A stretch of 64,000 nt of DNA. It comes from Streptomyces sp. NBC_01283. GTDB lineage: Bacteria; Actinomycetota; Actinomycetes; Streptomycetales; Streptomycetaceae. How positions within the stretch are numbered: position 1 is the first letter of the stretch; every line of letters starts with the position of its first letter. Shown piece by piece: positions 39,716 to 47,044 of this stretch. The translations under genes were made by a program, and so were the position numbers. Under the pieces are notes generated by a model. It had not been told where the DNA came from, ran no database searches, and saw only the letters and a program-made list of their open reading frames with translations. The stretch is taken from assembly GCF_041435335.1 (NCBI RefSeq), contig NZ_CP108430.1:2294001-2358000 (forward strand). The letters run 5' to 3'.

Positions 39716-39724
39716 ATGTCACAT
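39716..39724. promoter_or_regulatory. Candidate GntR operator, copy 2
   Basis: ATGTCACAT, a 9-bp palindrome 9 bp upstream of the first gene of the hydroxyproline operon. Near-identical to the site at 34620-34628 in front of the GntR gene. Confidence 0.45.
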
Positions 39725-39807
39725 GTTCCCTTGCGGGCCAAGGGTCTCTACGCTGGCGGTACCGACGTCGAGCACTCCACCACGAGCCCCGGAACGGGGA
39801 GGAAAAG

Positions 39808-41247
39808 GTGAACCCCATGGCCCAGTCGAAGGCGCGCAAGAACGGCCTGTACCCCGAGATCTCCGAAGAGCTCTCCGCCCTGATGAGGACCGGCTGGGCC
39901 GATACGGAACAGCGCGACCTGCGCCCCGCCGAACAGGCCCCGTACGCCGCCCGCCGCCGCGCCGCCCTGTCCGCGCTGTTTCCGGGCGAGCGCCTGGTGA
40001 TCCCCTCGGGGAAGCTCAAGACCCGCTCGAACGACAGCCATTACCCCTTCCGCCCGTACTCCGCGTACGTCCACATGACCGGCGACCAGGCACGGGACTG
40101 CGCCCTCGTGCTCGAACCGCGCACCGGGGGCGACGGTCACGACGCGCACCTCTACCAACTGCCCCGCGACAGCCGGGACAGTGACGAGTTCTGGACCGGC
40201 ATGACGGCCGAGCTATGGATGGGCCGCAGGCGCAGCCTCGCCGAGTCCGAGCTCCTCCTCGGCCTGCCCTGCCGTGACGTGCGCGACGCCCCGGCCGAGC
40301 TGGCCGCATCGCCCGGCGTGCCGACCCGCATCGTGCGCGGCCACGACACGGAGCTCGACGAGGCCGTGACGACCGACGAGGAGCGCGACGCCGAGCTGGA
40401 GGAAGCACTTTCGGGGCTGCGCCTGGTCAAGGACGACTGGGAGATCGGCGAGCTGCGCAAGGCGGTCGACTCGACGGTCCGTGGATTCACCGACGTCGTA
40501 AGCGAGTTGGCGACCGCCGTCGCCACCTCGGAGCGCTGGATCGAGGGCACCTTCTTCCGCCGCGCCCGCCTGGAGGGCAACCACATCGGCTACGGCTCGA
40601 TCTGCGCCGCCGGCGAGCACGCCACGATCATGCACTGGGAGCAGAACGACGGCCCCGTGCGCCCCGGCGAACTCCTGCTCCTGGACGCGGGCGTGGAGAC
40701 GCACACCCTCTACACCGCCGACGTCACGCGCACGCTCCCCATCGACGGCACCTTCACCCCACTCCAACGCAAGGTCTACGACGCGGTGTTCGAGGCGCAG
40801 GAGGCGGGCATCGCCGCGGTGAAGCCGGGCGCCGCGTACCGCGACTTCCACGACGCGGCACAGCGGTACCTCGCGTACAAGCTCGTCGAGTGGGGTCTCC
40901 TCGACGGCGACCCCGAGCGGGTCTTCGAGCTCGCCCTGCAGCGCCGCTTCACCATGGCGGGCACGGGCCACATGCTCGGCCTCGACGTCCACGACTGCGC
41001 CCAGGCCCGCACCGAGGAGTACGTCGGCGGCGTACTGGAAGAGGGCATGGTGCTCACCGTGGAACCCGGCCTGTACTTCCAGCCGGACGACCTCACCGTG
41101 CCCGAGGAGTACCGGGGCATCGGGGTGCGCATCGAGGACGACATCCTCGTCACGGCCGACGGCAACGAGAACCTGTCCGCCGGGCTCCCCCGACGCCCCG
41201 AAGCCGTGGAGGCCTGGATGAGCGGCCTGGCGGGCGACCGCCGCTAA
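39808..41247 (+). CDS. pepP: Xaa-Pro aminopeptidase (aminopeptidase P)
   Basis: 479 residues from a GTG at 39808, with GGGGAGG at 39796-39802; the in-frame ATG at 39817 is too far from it. Creatinase-type N-terminal domain and pita-bread catalytic domain with the five metal ligands: LLLDAGVE (Asp), TADVTRTLP (Asp), GTGHMLGLDVHD (His), LTVEPGLYF (Glu) and VRIEDDI (Glu). Removes the N-terminal residue from peptides with proline in position 2. Divergent from the hydroxyproline operon, 101 bp between starts; peptides rich in Pro/Hyp could feed that pathway, though pepP is also a common housekeeping gene. Confidence 0.92.
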   Translation: MNPMAQSKARKNGLYPEISEELSALMRTGWADTEQRDLRPAEQAPYAARRRAALSALFPGERLVIPSGKLKTRSNDSHYPFRPYSAYVHMTGDQARDCALVLEPRTGGDGHDAHLYQLPRDSRDSDEFWTGMTAELWMGRRRSLAESELLLGLPCRDVRDAPAELAASPGVPTRIVRGHDTELDEAVTTDEERDAELEEALSGLRLVKDDWEIGELRKAVDSTVRGFTDVVSELATAVATSERWIEGTFFRRARLEGNHIGYGSICAAGEHATIMHWEQNDGPVRPGELLLLDAGVETHTLYTADVTRTLPIDGTFTPLQRKVYDAVFEAQEAGIAAVKPGAAYRDFHDAAQRYLAYKLVEWGLLDGDPERVFELALQRRFTMAGTGHMLGLDVHDCAQARTEEYVGGVLEEGMVLTVEPGLYFQPDDLTVPEEYRGIGVRIEDDILVTADGNENLSAGLPRRPEAVEAWMSGLAGDRR

Positions 41248-41327
41248 GGCCCCGCCAAGGCCCCTCCAAGGCTGCCACCAGGGCGGACACACCTTGCGCG
41301 CATGATCCGGCAGACCTGGCACCCCCT

Positions 41328-41360
41328 CTATACACTCCGTATATACACGCTATGTATAGT
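41328..41360 (+). promoter_or_regulatory. AT-rich promoter/operator of the deacetylase gene
   Basis: CTATACA (41328-41334) and TGTATAG (41353-41359) form an inverted repeat around GTATATAC. TATAGT (41355-41360) is a good -10 hexamer placed 7 bp before the ATG at 41367, so the mRNA may be leaderless. Confidence 0.5.
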
Positions 41361-41366
41361 GCTGGC

Positions 41367-42170
41367 ATGCCCGCTGCGAAAAGCAAGATGAACAGATCCG
41401 CCAAAGGGTTCCGTCGAGCCGCGTCCATGACGGCCATGACCTCCGTGGTCATGGCCGTCGCCCTGACGGGGTGCACCAAGGTGGACACCACCTCCCCCAG
41501 CTCCGCGCGCAAGGACGCGGCGTCGGTGAGCGTCAAGAGCCAGGGGAAGCTCGGGACCGTCGACTGCCGCAAGGCGAAGTGCGTGGCCCTGACGTTCGAC
41601 GCGGGACCCAGCGAGAACTCGCCGCGGCTGCTCGACATCCTCAAGGAGGAGAAGGTGCCCGCCACCTTCTTCCTGCTCGGCAAGAACCACATAGCCAAGC
41701 ACCCCGAGCTCGTGAAGCGGATGGAAGCCGAAGGGCACGAGGTCGCGAGCCACACCTGGTCGCACAAGATCCTCACCGACATCACCCCGGACGAGGCACG
41801 CGAGGAACTGCGCAGGCCGAACGAGGCGATAGAGAAGCTGATCGGTCACAAGCCGACGCTGATGCGTCCCCCGCAGGGCCGCACCAACCCCGACGTCAAC
41901 AAGATCTCGCGCGAGGAAGGCCTCTCGGAGGTCCTGTGGAGCGTGACCGCCAAGGACTACACGACCAACGACTCCGCCCTGATCCAGAAGCGCGTCATCG
42001 ATCAGACCAAGCGGGACGGCATCATCCTGCTGCACGACATCTACAAGGGGACGGTGCCCGCGGTGCCGGGCATCATCGACGAGCTGAAGAAGCGCGGCTA
42101 CGTCTTCGTGACGGTTCCGCAGCTGCTCGCCCCGGGGAAGGCCGAGCCCGGGAAGGTCTACCGGCCCTAG
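41367..42170 (+). CDS. Lipoprotein polysaccharide deacetylase (NodB family)
   Basis: 267 residues from ATG 41367 (ATG 41352 lies inside the promoter palindrome; ATG 41388 would also retain the signal). Lipoprotein signal ending VVMAVALTGC, then a NodB domain: LTFDAGPSE (first Asp present, second Asp replaced by Ala, as in many actinobacterial members), HTWSHKI with both metal-binding His, RPPQGRTNPDV, VTAKDY and LLHDIYKG. Deacetylates a cell-wall or extracellular sugar polymer from the membrane surface. No ribosome site is visible before any of the starts. Confidence 0.85.
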   Translation: MPAAKSKMNRSAKGFRRAASMTAMTSVVMAVALTGCTKVDTTSPSSARKDAASVSVKSQGKLGTVDCRKAKCVALTFDAGPSENSPRLLDILKEEKVPATFFLLGKNHIAKHPELVKRMEAEGHEVASHTWSHKILTDITPDEAREELRRPNEAIEKLIGHKPTLMRPPQGRTNPDVNKISREEGLSEVLWSVTAKDYTTNDSALIQKRVIDQTKRDGIILLHDIYKGTVPAVPGIIDELKKRGYVFVTVPQLLAPGKAEPGKVYRP

Positions 42171-42209
42171 CAGGCGGGTTTCACCGCCTGGGCCTGGCAG
42201 GATCGCCGT

Positions 42210-42668
42210 GTGGCTCTCTTCCGTATCGACCGGGAATCATCCCTGCCCGCCGACGAGGTCTGGCGCCGGCTCACCGCGTGGGAGCGGCACGCCGATGTCG
42301 TCCCACTGACGCGGATCGTCGTCCGCACGCCGCCGCCCAGTGGGGAGGGAACGGTGTTCGTCGCCCGCAGCGCCCTCGGCCCCGTCGGGTTCGACGACGT
42401 GATGGAGGTCGTGACCTGGCGCCCCGCCGCGGAGGGCGGGGGCCTGTGCCGGCTGGAGAAGCGGGGGTCGTTCGTGACCGGGTGGGCGGAGATCCGGGTG
42501 TCCCCCCGGCCCGGCGCGGAGGGTTCGGCTGTCGCCTGGCGGGAGGATCTGCGCGTGCGATGGCTGCCGAAGGCCTTCGACCGGGTGCTCGTGGCCGCGG
42601 CGCGACGGATGTTCGGCCGGGCGGTGGACGGGCTGCTCTCCTCTCCCCCGCCCCACCCCCACGCATGA
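42210..42668 (+). CDS. SRPBCC (START-like) family protein
   Basis: 152 residues, GTG 42210. Typical pattern of the SRPBCC/polyketide-cyclase-like fold: FRIDRESSLPADEVWRRLTAWERHADVVPLT, strands through VMEVVTWRP and CRLEKRGSFVTGWAEI, and a long C-terminal helix KAFDRVLVAAARRMFGRAVDGLL. Binds hydrophobic ligands in this fold class; ligand unknown. Follows the deacetylase by 39 bp. The 118 bp after it hold no convincing gene. Confidence 0.72.
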   Translation: MALFRIDRESSLPADEVWRRLTAWERHADVVPLTRIVVRTPPPSGEGTVFVARSALGPVGFDDVMEVVTWRPAAEGGGLCRLEKRGSFVTGWAEIRVSPRPGAEGSAVAWREDLRVRWLPKAFDRVLVAAARRMFGRAVDGLLSSPPPHPHA

Positions 42669-42786
42669 GCGGACTGCCCACCGCCCGCAGGGCGGGCGAA
42701 CCCGCCCGGCCTACCCGCACGAGCCGTGGGTGGAGCACTTCGACTGGCTGGAGCCCCTGTTCAACGAGCGCCCGGACCACGGAGAC

Positions 42787-44007
42787 CTACGAGGTCGGCA
42801 CGCCCCGCTGAGACCGTCCGTGCAGGGTCCGCGCCACCCGCGGGCCCAGCCACCGCTTCATCCTCCGCAGCGGCTCCAACTGTTCGGCGGCGCGGTCGAT
42901 CCGGTAGTACAGCTGCGGCGGGATGTGCGGCAGGAGCGGTGAGTGGCGCTGGCCGAGGAGCGCGAACATCTGGGCGGGTTCGAGGCCGATGTAGCGCGGC
43001 AGGTTCTCGTACCACTGGGCGCTGTAGCGGGCCGCGCTCTGCACGGAGAGGAGCGCGGCCCGCCGCTCGCGTTCGTAGCGCGCGAGGGCGGGAGTGAGTT
43101 CCGGGCTCCCGCGCAGCGCGTCCGCGAGGGCGATCGCGTCTTCCAGGGCGAGCGTCGTGCCCGCGCCGATGGAGTAGTGCGTGGTGTGCGCGGCGTCGCC
43201 GAGCAGGACGACATTGCCCCGGTGCCAGGTCCGGTTGGTCAGCGTCCGGAAGTTGAGCCACTGCGCGCTGCCGTCGGACTGCGCGCGGCCGATCAGGCGG
43301 TGCCCGTCCAGCGGCCCGGCGAAGAGCCGCTCCAGGAGGGCGAGTCCTTCGGCCTCGCTCGCCTCGTGCAGGCCGAGGCCTCTCCAGGTCTCCGGGGAGC
43401 ACTCCATGACGCAGGTGCTCCGCTCGTCGCTGAAGCGGTAGCCGTAGCACCAGATCCAGCCGTGCGCGGTCTCCACGAAGGCGAAGGTGAAGGAGTCGAA
43501 GACCTTGGTGGTGCCGAGCCAGATGTACTTGTTGCGGCCGAGCGCGACCTCCGCGCCGAAGTGGTCGGTGTGACGCTCGCGCAGTGCGCTGCGGACGCCG
43601 TCACCCGCGACGATCAGATCGGCGTCGGGCAGCTGGGCCGCGTCCGTGATCTCCCGCTCGAACTCGACGCGTACGCCGAGGGACCGGGCCCGGCTCGCGA
43701 GGATGTCGAGGAGCCGGTGGCGCCCGATGCCGTGGCCCTCGTCGCCGTGGTGGACCGTCGTGCGGTCGCCGACGTGCGCGACCCCGTCGCTCCAGCGGAC
43801 CGAGTGCTCGCTGATGGCGCGCGCGGACTCCGGGTCACCGGCCCGGAGCTTCTCCAGGAGGCCGCCCCAGTAGGTGACCCCCCAGCCGTACGTCGACCCG
43901 GCCGGGTTGCGCTCGTGGACGGTGATGTCGTGGGACGGGTCCTGCCGCTTGAGCAGGATCGAGAGATACAGGGCGGCGGGCCCGCCACCGACGCAGGCGA
44001 CCTTCAC
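42787..44007 (-). CDS. FAD-dependent aromatic monooxygenase
   Basis: 406 residues, ATG at 44005-44007. PHBH-type flavoprotein hydroxylase: VACVGGGPAALYLSILLKRQDPSHDITVHERNP (FAD), GDGVRS (second signature) and VVLLGDAAHTTHYSIGAGTTLALEDAIALADAL. The N-terminus, including the GWGVTYW segment, resembles the FAD domain of salicylyl-/anthraniloyl-CoA hydroxylases, but the C-terminal oxidoreductase half of those fusions is missing. Likely hydroxylates an aromatic acid or thioester. TTGTGTCACAA (44019-44029) lies directly upstream. Confidence 0.85.
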   Translation of the reverse strand: MKVACVGGGPAALYLSILLKRQDPSHDITVHERNPAGSTYGWGVTYWGGLLEKLRAGDPESARAISEHSVRWSDGVAHVGDRTTVHHGDEGHGIGRHRLLDILASRARSLGVRVEFEREITDAAQLPDADLIVAGDGVRSALRERHTDHFGAEVALGRNKYIWLGTTKVFDSFTFAFVETAHGWIWCYGYRFSDERSTCVMECSPETWRGLGLHEASEAEGLALLERLFAGPLDGHRLIGRAQSDGSAQWLNFRTLTNRTWHRGNVVLLGDAAHTTHYSIGAGTTLALEDAIALADALRGSPELTPALARYERERRAALLSVQSAARYSAQWYENLPRYIGLEPAQMFALLGQRHSPLLPHIPPQLYYRIDRAAEQLEPLRRMKRWLGPRVARTLHGRSQRGVPTS

Positions 44008-44018
44008 GGATGCTCCTG

Positions 44019-44029
44019 TTGTGTCACAA
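44019..44029. promoter_or_regulatory. Palindromic operator upstream of the monooxygenase gene
   Basis: TTGTGTCACAA, a perfect 11-bp palindrome 12 bp before the start codon, followed by the similar but imperfect TTCGTGACGCAA (44039-44050). Fits a MarR- or GntR-type site; no regulator gene adjoins. Confidence 0.5.
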
Positions 44030-44100
44030 AGTGATCAATTCGTGACGCAAGGTAGCAGCAATGGAGGGCGGGCCCGTGGACCCCGGGCGGGGCCGGGGCG

Positions 44101-45258
44101 TCAGGCCACGGACCCTATGCGCCCGGCAGGTCGCCGTGAGGCGTCGTGGTGGATCGGCGTGTGCGCGCCGGTCAGGGAGACCCCGCTGCCGCCCCGCCGG
44201 TTGGCGACGATCTCCGCGGCGATCGAGAGGGCCGTCTCCTCCGGGGTGCGGGCACCCAGGTCGAGGCCGATGGGCGAGCGCAGCCGGGCCAGCTCCAGTT
44301 CGCCGACGCCGACTTCACGCAGCCGCTCGTTGCGCTCCTCGTGGGTGCGGCGCGAACCCATCGCGCCCACGTAGGCGACCGGGAGGCGCAGGGCCAGTTC
44401 GAGCAGCGGCACGTCGAACTTGGCGTCGTGCGTCAGGACGCACAGCACGGTGCGGCCGTCGACCTCCGTCCGCTCCAGGTACTTGTGGGGCCACTCGACG
44501 ACGACCTCGTCGGCGTCGGGGAACCGCGCCGCCGTGGCGAACACGGGCCGCGCGTCGCAGACGGTTACGCGGTAGCCGAGGAACGTGCCGATCCTGACGA
44601 GCGCGGAGGCGAAGTCGATCGCGCCGAACACGATCATGCGGGGTGGCGGGACGCTCGACTCGACGAGGAGTGTGAGCGGCTGCCCGCAGCGCGAGCCGTC
44701 CTCGCCGATCTCCACCGTGCCGGTGCGCCCCGCGTCCAGCATCGCGCGGGCCTCGCCCGCCGCGGTGCGGTCCAGCTCGGGGTGCCCGCCGAGCCCGCCC
44801 TCGTGAGGGGCGTCGGCGTCGGAACGTACGAGAAGGGCCCGGCCCACGAGTTCCGCGGGTCCGGAGGTGATGCGGGCGACGGCCGAGGCCTCGCCCGATG
44901 CCGCCGCCGCGAGCGCGGCGGCTACGACCGGCCGCACGGAGGAGTCCGCGCGGACCGGGGTGACGAGGATGTCGATGATGCCGCCGCAGGTCAGGCCCAC
45001 GGCGAAGGCGTCCTCGTCGCTGTATCCAAAGCGTTCGAGGACGCTCTCGCCGTCTTCGAGGGCCTGTTGGCAGAGTTCGTAGACGGCGCCTTCCACACAC
45101 CCGCCGGAGACGGAGCCGATCGCCGTGCCGTCGGAGTCGACGGCCAGGGCCGCACCGGGCTGCCGGGGCGCGCTGCCGCCGACCGCCACCACGGTGGCGA
45201 CGGCGAAGTCGCGTCCCTGCTCGACCCACCGGTCCAGCTCTTCGGCGATGTCCAGCAT
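44101..45258 (-). CDS. xdhC: XdhC-family molybdenum-cofactor chaperone
   Basis: 385 residues. N-terminal XdhC domain: WVEQGRDFAVATVVAVGGSAPRQPGAALAV, GSVSGGCVEGAVY and GLTCGGIIDILV with its Cys; C-terminal NAD-binding-like domain MIVFGAIDFASALVRIGTFLGYRVTVCD and GAMGSRRTHEERNERL. XdhC binds and sulfurates the molybdenum cofactor and hands it to xanthine dehydrogenase, whose three subunit genes lie just upstream. Same strand as the permease and xdh genes. Confidence 0.88.
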   Translation of the reverse strand: MLDIAEELDRWVEQGRDFAVATVVAVGGSAPRQPGAALAVDSDGTAIGSVSGGCVEGAVYELCQQALEDGESVLERFGYSDEDAFAVGLTCGGIIDILVTPVRADSSVRPVVAAALAAAASGEASAVARITSGPAELVGRALLVRSDADAPHEGGLGGHPELDRTAAGEARAMLDAGRTGTVEIGEDGSRCGQPLTLLVESSVPPPRMIVFGAIDFASALVRIGTFLGYRVTVCDARPVFATAARFPDADEVVVEWPHKYLERTEVDGRTVLCVLTHDAKFDVPLLELALRLPVAYVGAMGSRRTHEERNERLREVGVGELELARLRSPIGLDLGARTPEETALSIAAEIVANRRGGSGVSLTGAHTPIHHDASRRPAGRIGSVA

Positions 45259-45298
45259 GTCCGTCTCCTAACGGGTGTGTGTTCAACAGGATGAGCGG

Positions 45299-46777
45299 CT
45301 ACTTGACGCCCATCCAGTTCTCGATCGGATGGAGCGCGAAGAAGGCGAGGAACACGAGCGCGAGCACCCACATCAGCCAGCCGATCTCACGGACCTTGCC
45401 CTGCGCGGCCTTGATCAGGACGTGGGCGATGACACCGGCCGCGATACCGACCGTGATGGAGTACGTGAACGGCATCAGGACGGTGGTCAGGAACACCGGG
45501 ATGGCGGTGGCCTGGTCGGTCCAGTCGATGTGCCGGGCGTTGGTCAGCATCATCGCGCCGATGACCACGAGCGCGGCGGCCGCGACCTGCGTCGGGATGA
45601 GCTGGGCCAGCGGGGTGAAGAAGAGGCACAGGGCGAAGCCGAGACCGGTGATCACGCTCGCGAAGCCGGTGCGCGCGCCGTCGCCGACGCCCGCGGTGGA
45701 CTCGACGAACACGGTCTGTCCTGAGGCACCGGCGAGACCGCCGACGACACCGCCGGCACCGTCGATGGCCAGGGCCTTGTTCAGGCCCGGCATCTTGCCG
45801 TCCTTGTCGGCGAGGTTGGCCTGCTGGCCGATGCCGATGATGGTGCCCATGGCGTCGAAGAAGCCGGCCAGGACCAGGGTGAAGACGATGACGCCCACGG
45901 TGATGGCGCCGATGTCACCGATGCCGCTGAAGGACACCTCGCCGAAGAGGCCGAAGTCCGGCGACGAGACGACGGAGCCCTTGAGCTCCGGGGCGTTCAG
46001 GCCCCAGTCCCGCTGGCCCATGCCCGCGACCTGGTTGACGATCGCGGCGAACACGGTGCCGCCGACGATGCCGATGAGGATCGCGCCCGGGACCTTGCGG
46101 ACCTGGAGCACGAAGATCAGCAGGACGGTGACGGCGAAGCACAGGACGGGCCAGCCGATGAGCTTGTCGTCGATGCCCATCTGGATCGGCTTGGCGCCCA
46201 TGTCGCCGTGCTTGGACGGCATGGAGGTGACGAAGCCCGCCTGGACCAGGCCGATCAGCGTGACGAACATGCCGATGCCCATGGTGATGGCGTGCTTCAG
46301 CGCCAGCGGGATCGCGTCCATGATCAGGGTCCGCAGACCGGTCAGGACCAGCAGGATGATGATGACGCCGTAGATGACGCACATCGCCATCGCGTTGCCC
46401 CAGGTCATCTCCGGGGCGACCTGGAAGGCCATCACCGCGGAGACACCGAGTCCCGCCGCCAGGGCCAGCGGCACATTGCCGAGGATGCCCATGACGATGG
46501 TGGTGGCGGCCGCCGCGAAGACCGTGGCGGTGGTGAGCTGATCACCGTCGAGGCGGTGGCCCGTGGCATCGGGTACCGAGAGGATCACCGGGTTCAGGAG
46601 GATGATGTAGGCCATCGCCATGAAGGTGGTGATGCCGCCACGCACCTCCCGGCCGACGGTCGACCCTCTCTGCGTTATGTGGAAATACCGGTCCAGCCAA
46701 GACCTGCCGGCGGGGACGCGCGAGCCGTTGCCCGCGTCCTCCGCAGTGGTCTTCGGCTCCGTTGACTGCTGGGTCAT
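45299..46777 (-). CDS. NCS2-family purine permease
   Basis: 492 residues, ATG at 46775-46777 with GGGAG upstream. AzgA-like (hypoxanthine/guanine/adenine) subgroup: conserved start LDRYFHITQRGSTVGREVRGGITTFMAMAYIILLNP, about 12-14 membrane helices, FFDAMGTIIGIGQQA with the substrate-contacting Asp, and ESTAGVGDGARTG. Imports purine bases for the xanthine dehydrogenase pathway encoded on both sides. Confidence 0.9.
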   Translation of the reverse strand: MTQQSTEPKTTAEDAGNGSRVPAGRSWLDRYFHITQRGSTVGREVRGGITTFMAMAYIILLNPVILSVPDATGHRLDGDQLTTATVFAAAATTIVMGILGNVPLALAAGLGVSAVMAFQVAPEMTWGNAMAMCVIYGVIIILLVLTGLRTLIMDAIPLALKHAITMGIGMFVTLIGLVQAGFVTSMPSKHGDMGAKPIQMGIDDKLIGWPVLCFAVTVLLIFVLQVRKVPGAILIGIVGGTVFAAIVNQVAGMGQRDWGLNAPELKGSVVSSPDFGLFGEVSFSGIGDIGAITVGVIVFTLVLAGFFDAMGTIIGIGQQANLADKDGKMPGLNKALAIDGAGGVVGGLAGASGQTVFVESTAGVGDGARTGFASVITGLGFALCLFFTPLAQLIPTQVAAAALVVIGAMMLTNARHIDWTDQATAIPVFLTTVLMPFTYSITVGIAAGVIAHVLIKAAQGKVREIGWLMWVLALVFLAFFALHPIENWMGVK

Positions 46778-47044
46778 GGTGCCTAACTCCCAAGGTTCAA
46801 AGGGGCACCCGCAACAGGCTGGTCGAGCAAGGGTTGGGCCTGTGGAGACTGCGGGATTTGGGATGGTGCGTTGGGCGCACGACCCGGGGGACGGCCCGAG
46901 ACGAACTGGGGCTCCGAAGAGCGTGGGTGCTGCGTGGTACTGCCATGACCGCGAGCGGTGCGGTACTGGGTTTCTCCGGGCGGCACGGGCGGCGGAAGTG
47001 TGACGTTCCATGGGAGGCACGCGCCGCCCGGAGGGATCGGGGGA

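Noticed and set aside
42665..42811. 48-codon frame overlapping the SRPBCC stop (ATGA), and a fragment reading PWVEHFDWLEPLFNERPDHGD in another frame
   Set aside because: No family recognised, no length support, and codon bias does not favour one frame; could be a gene scrap but not enough to annotate.
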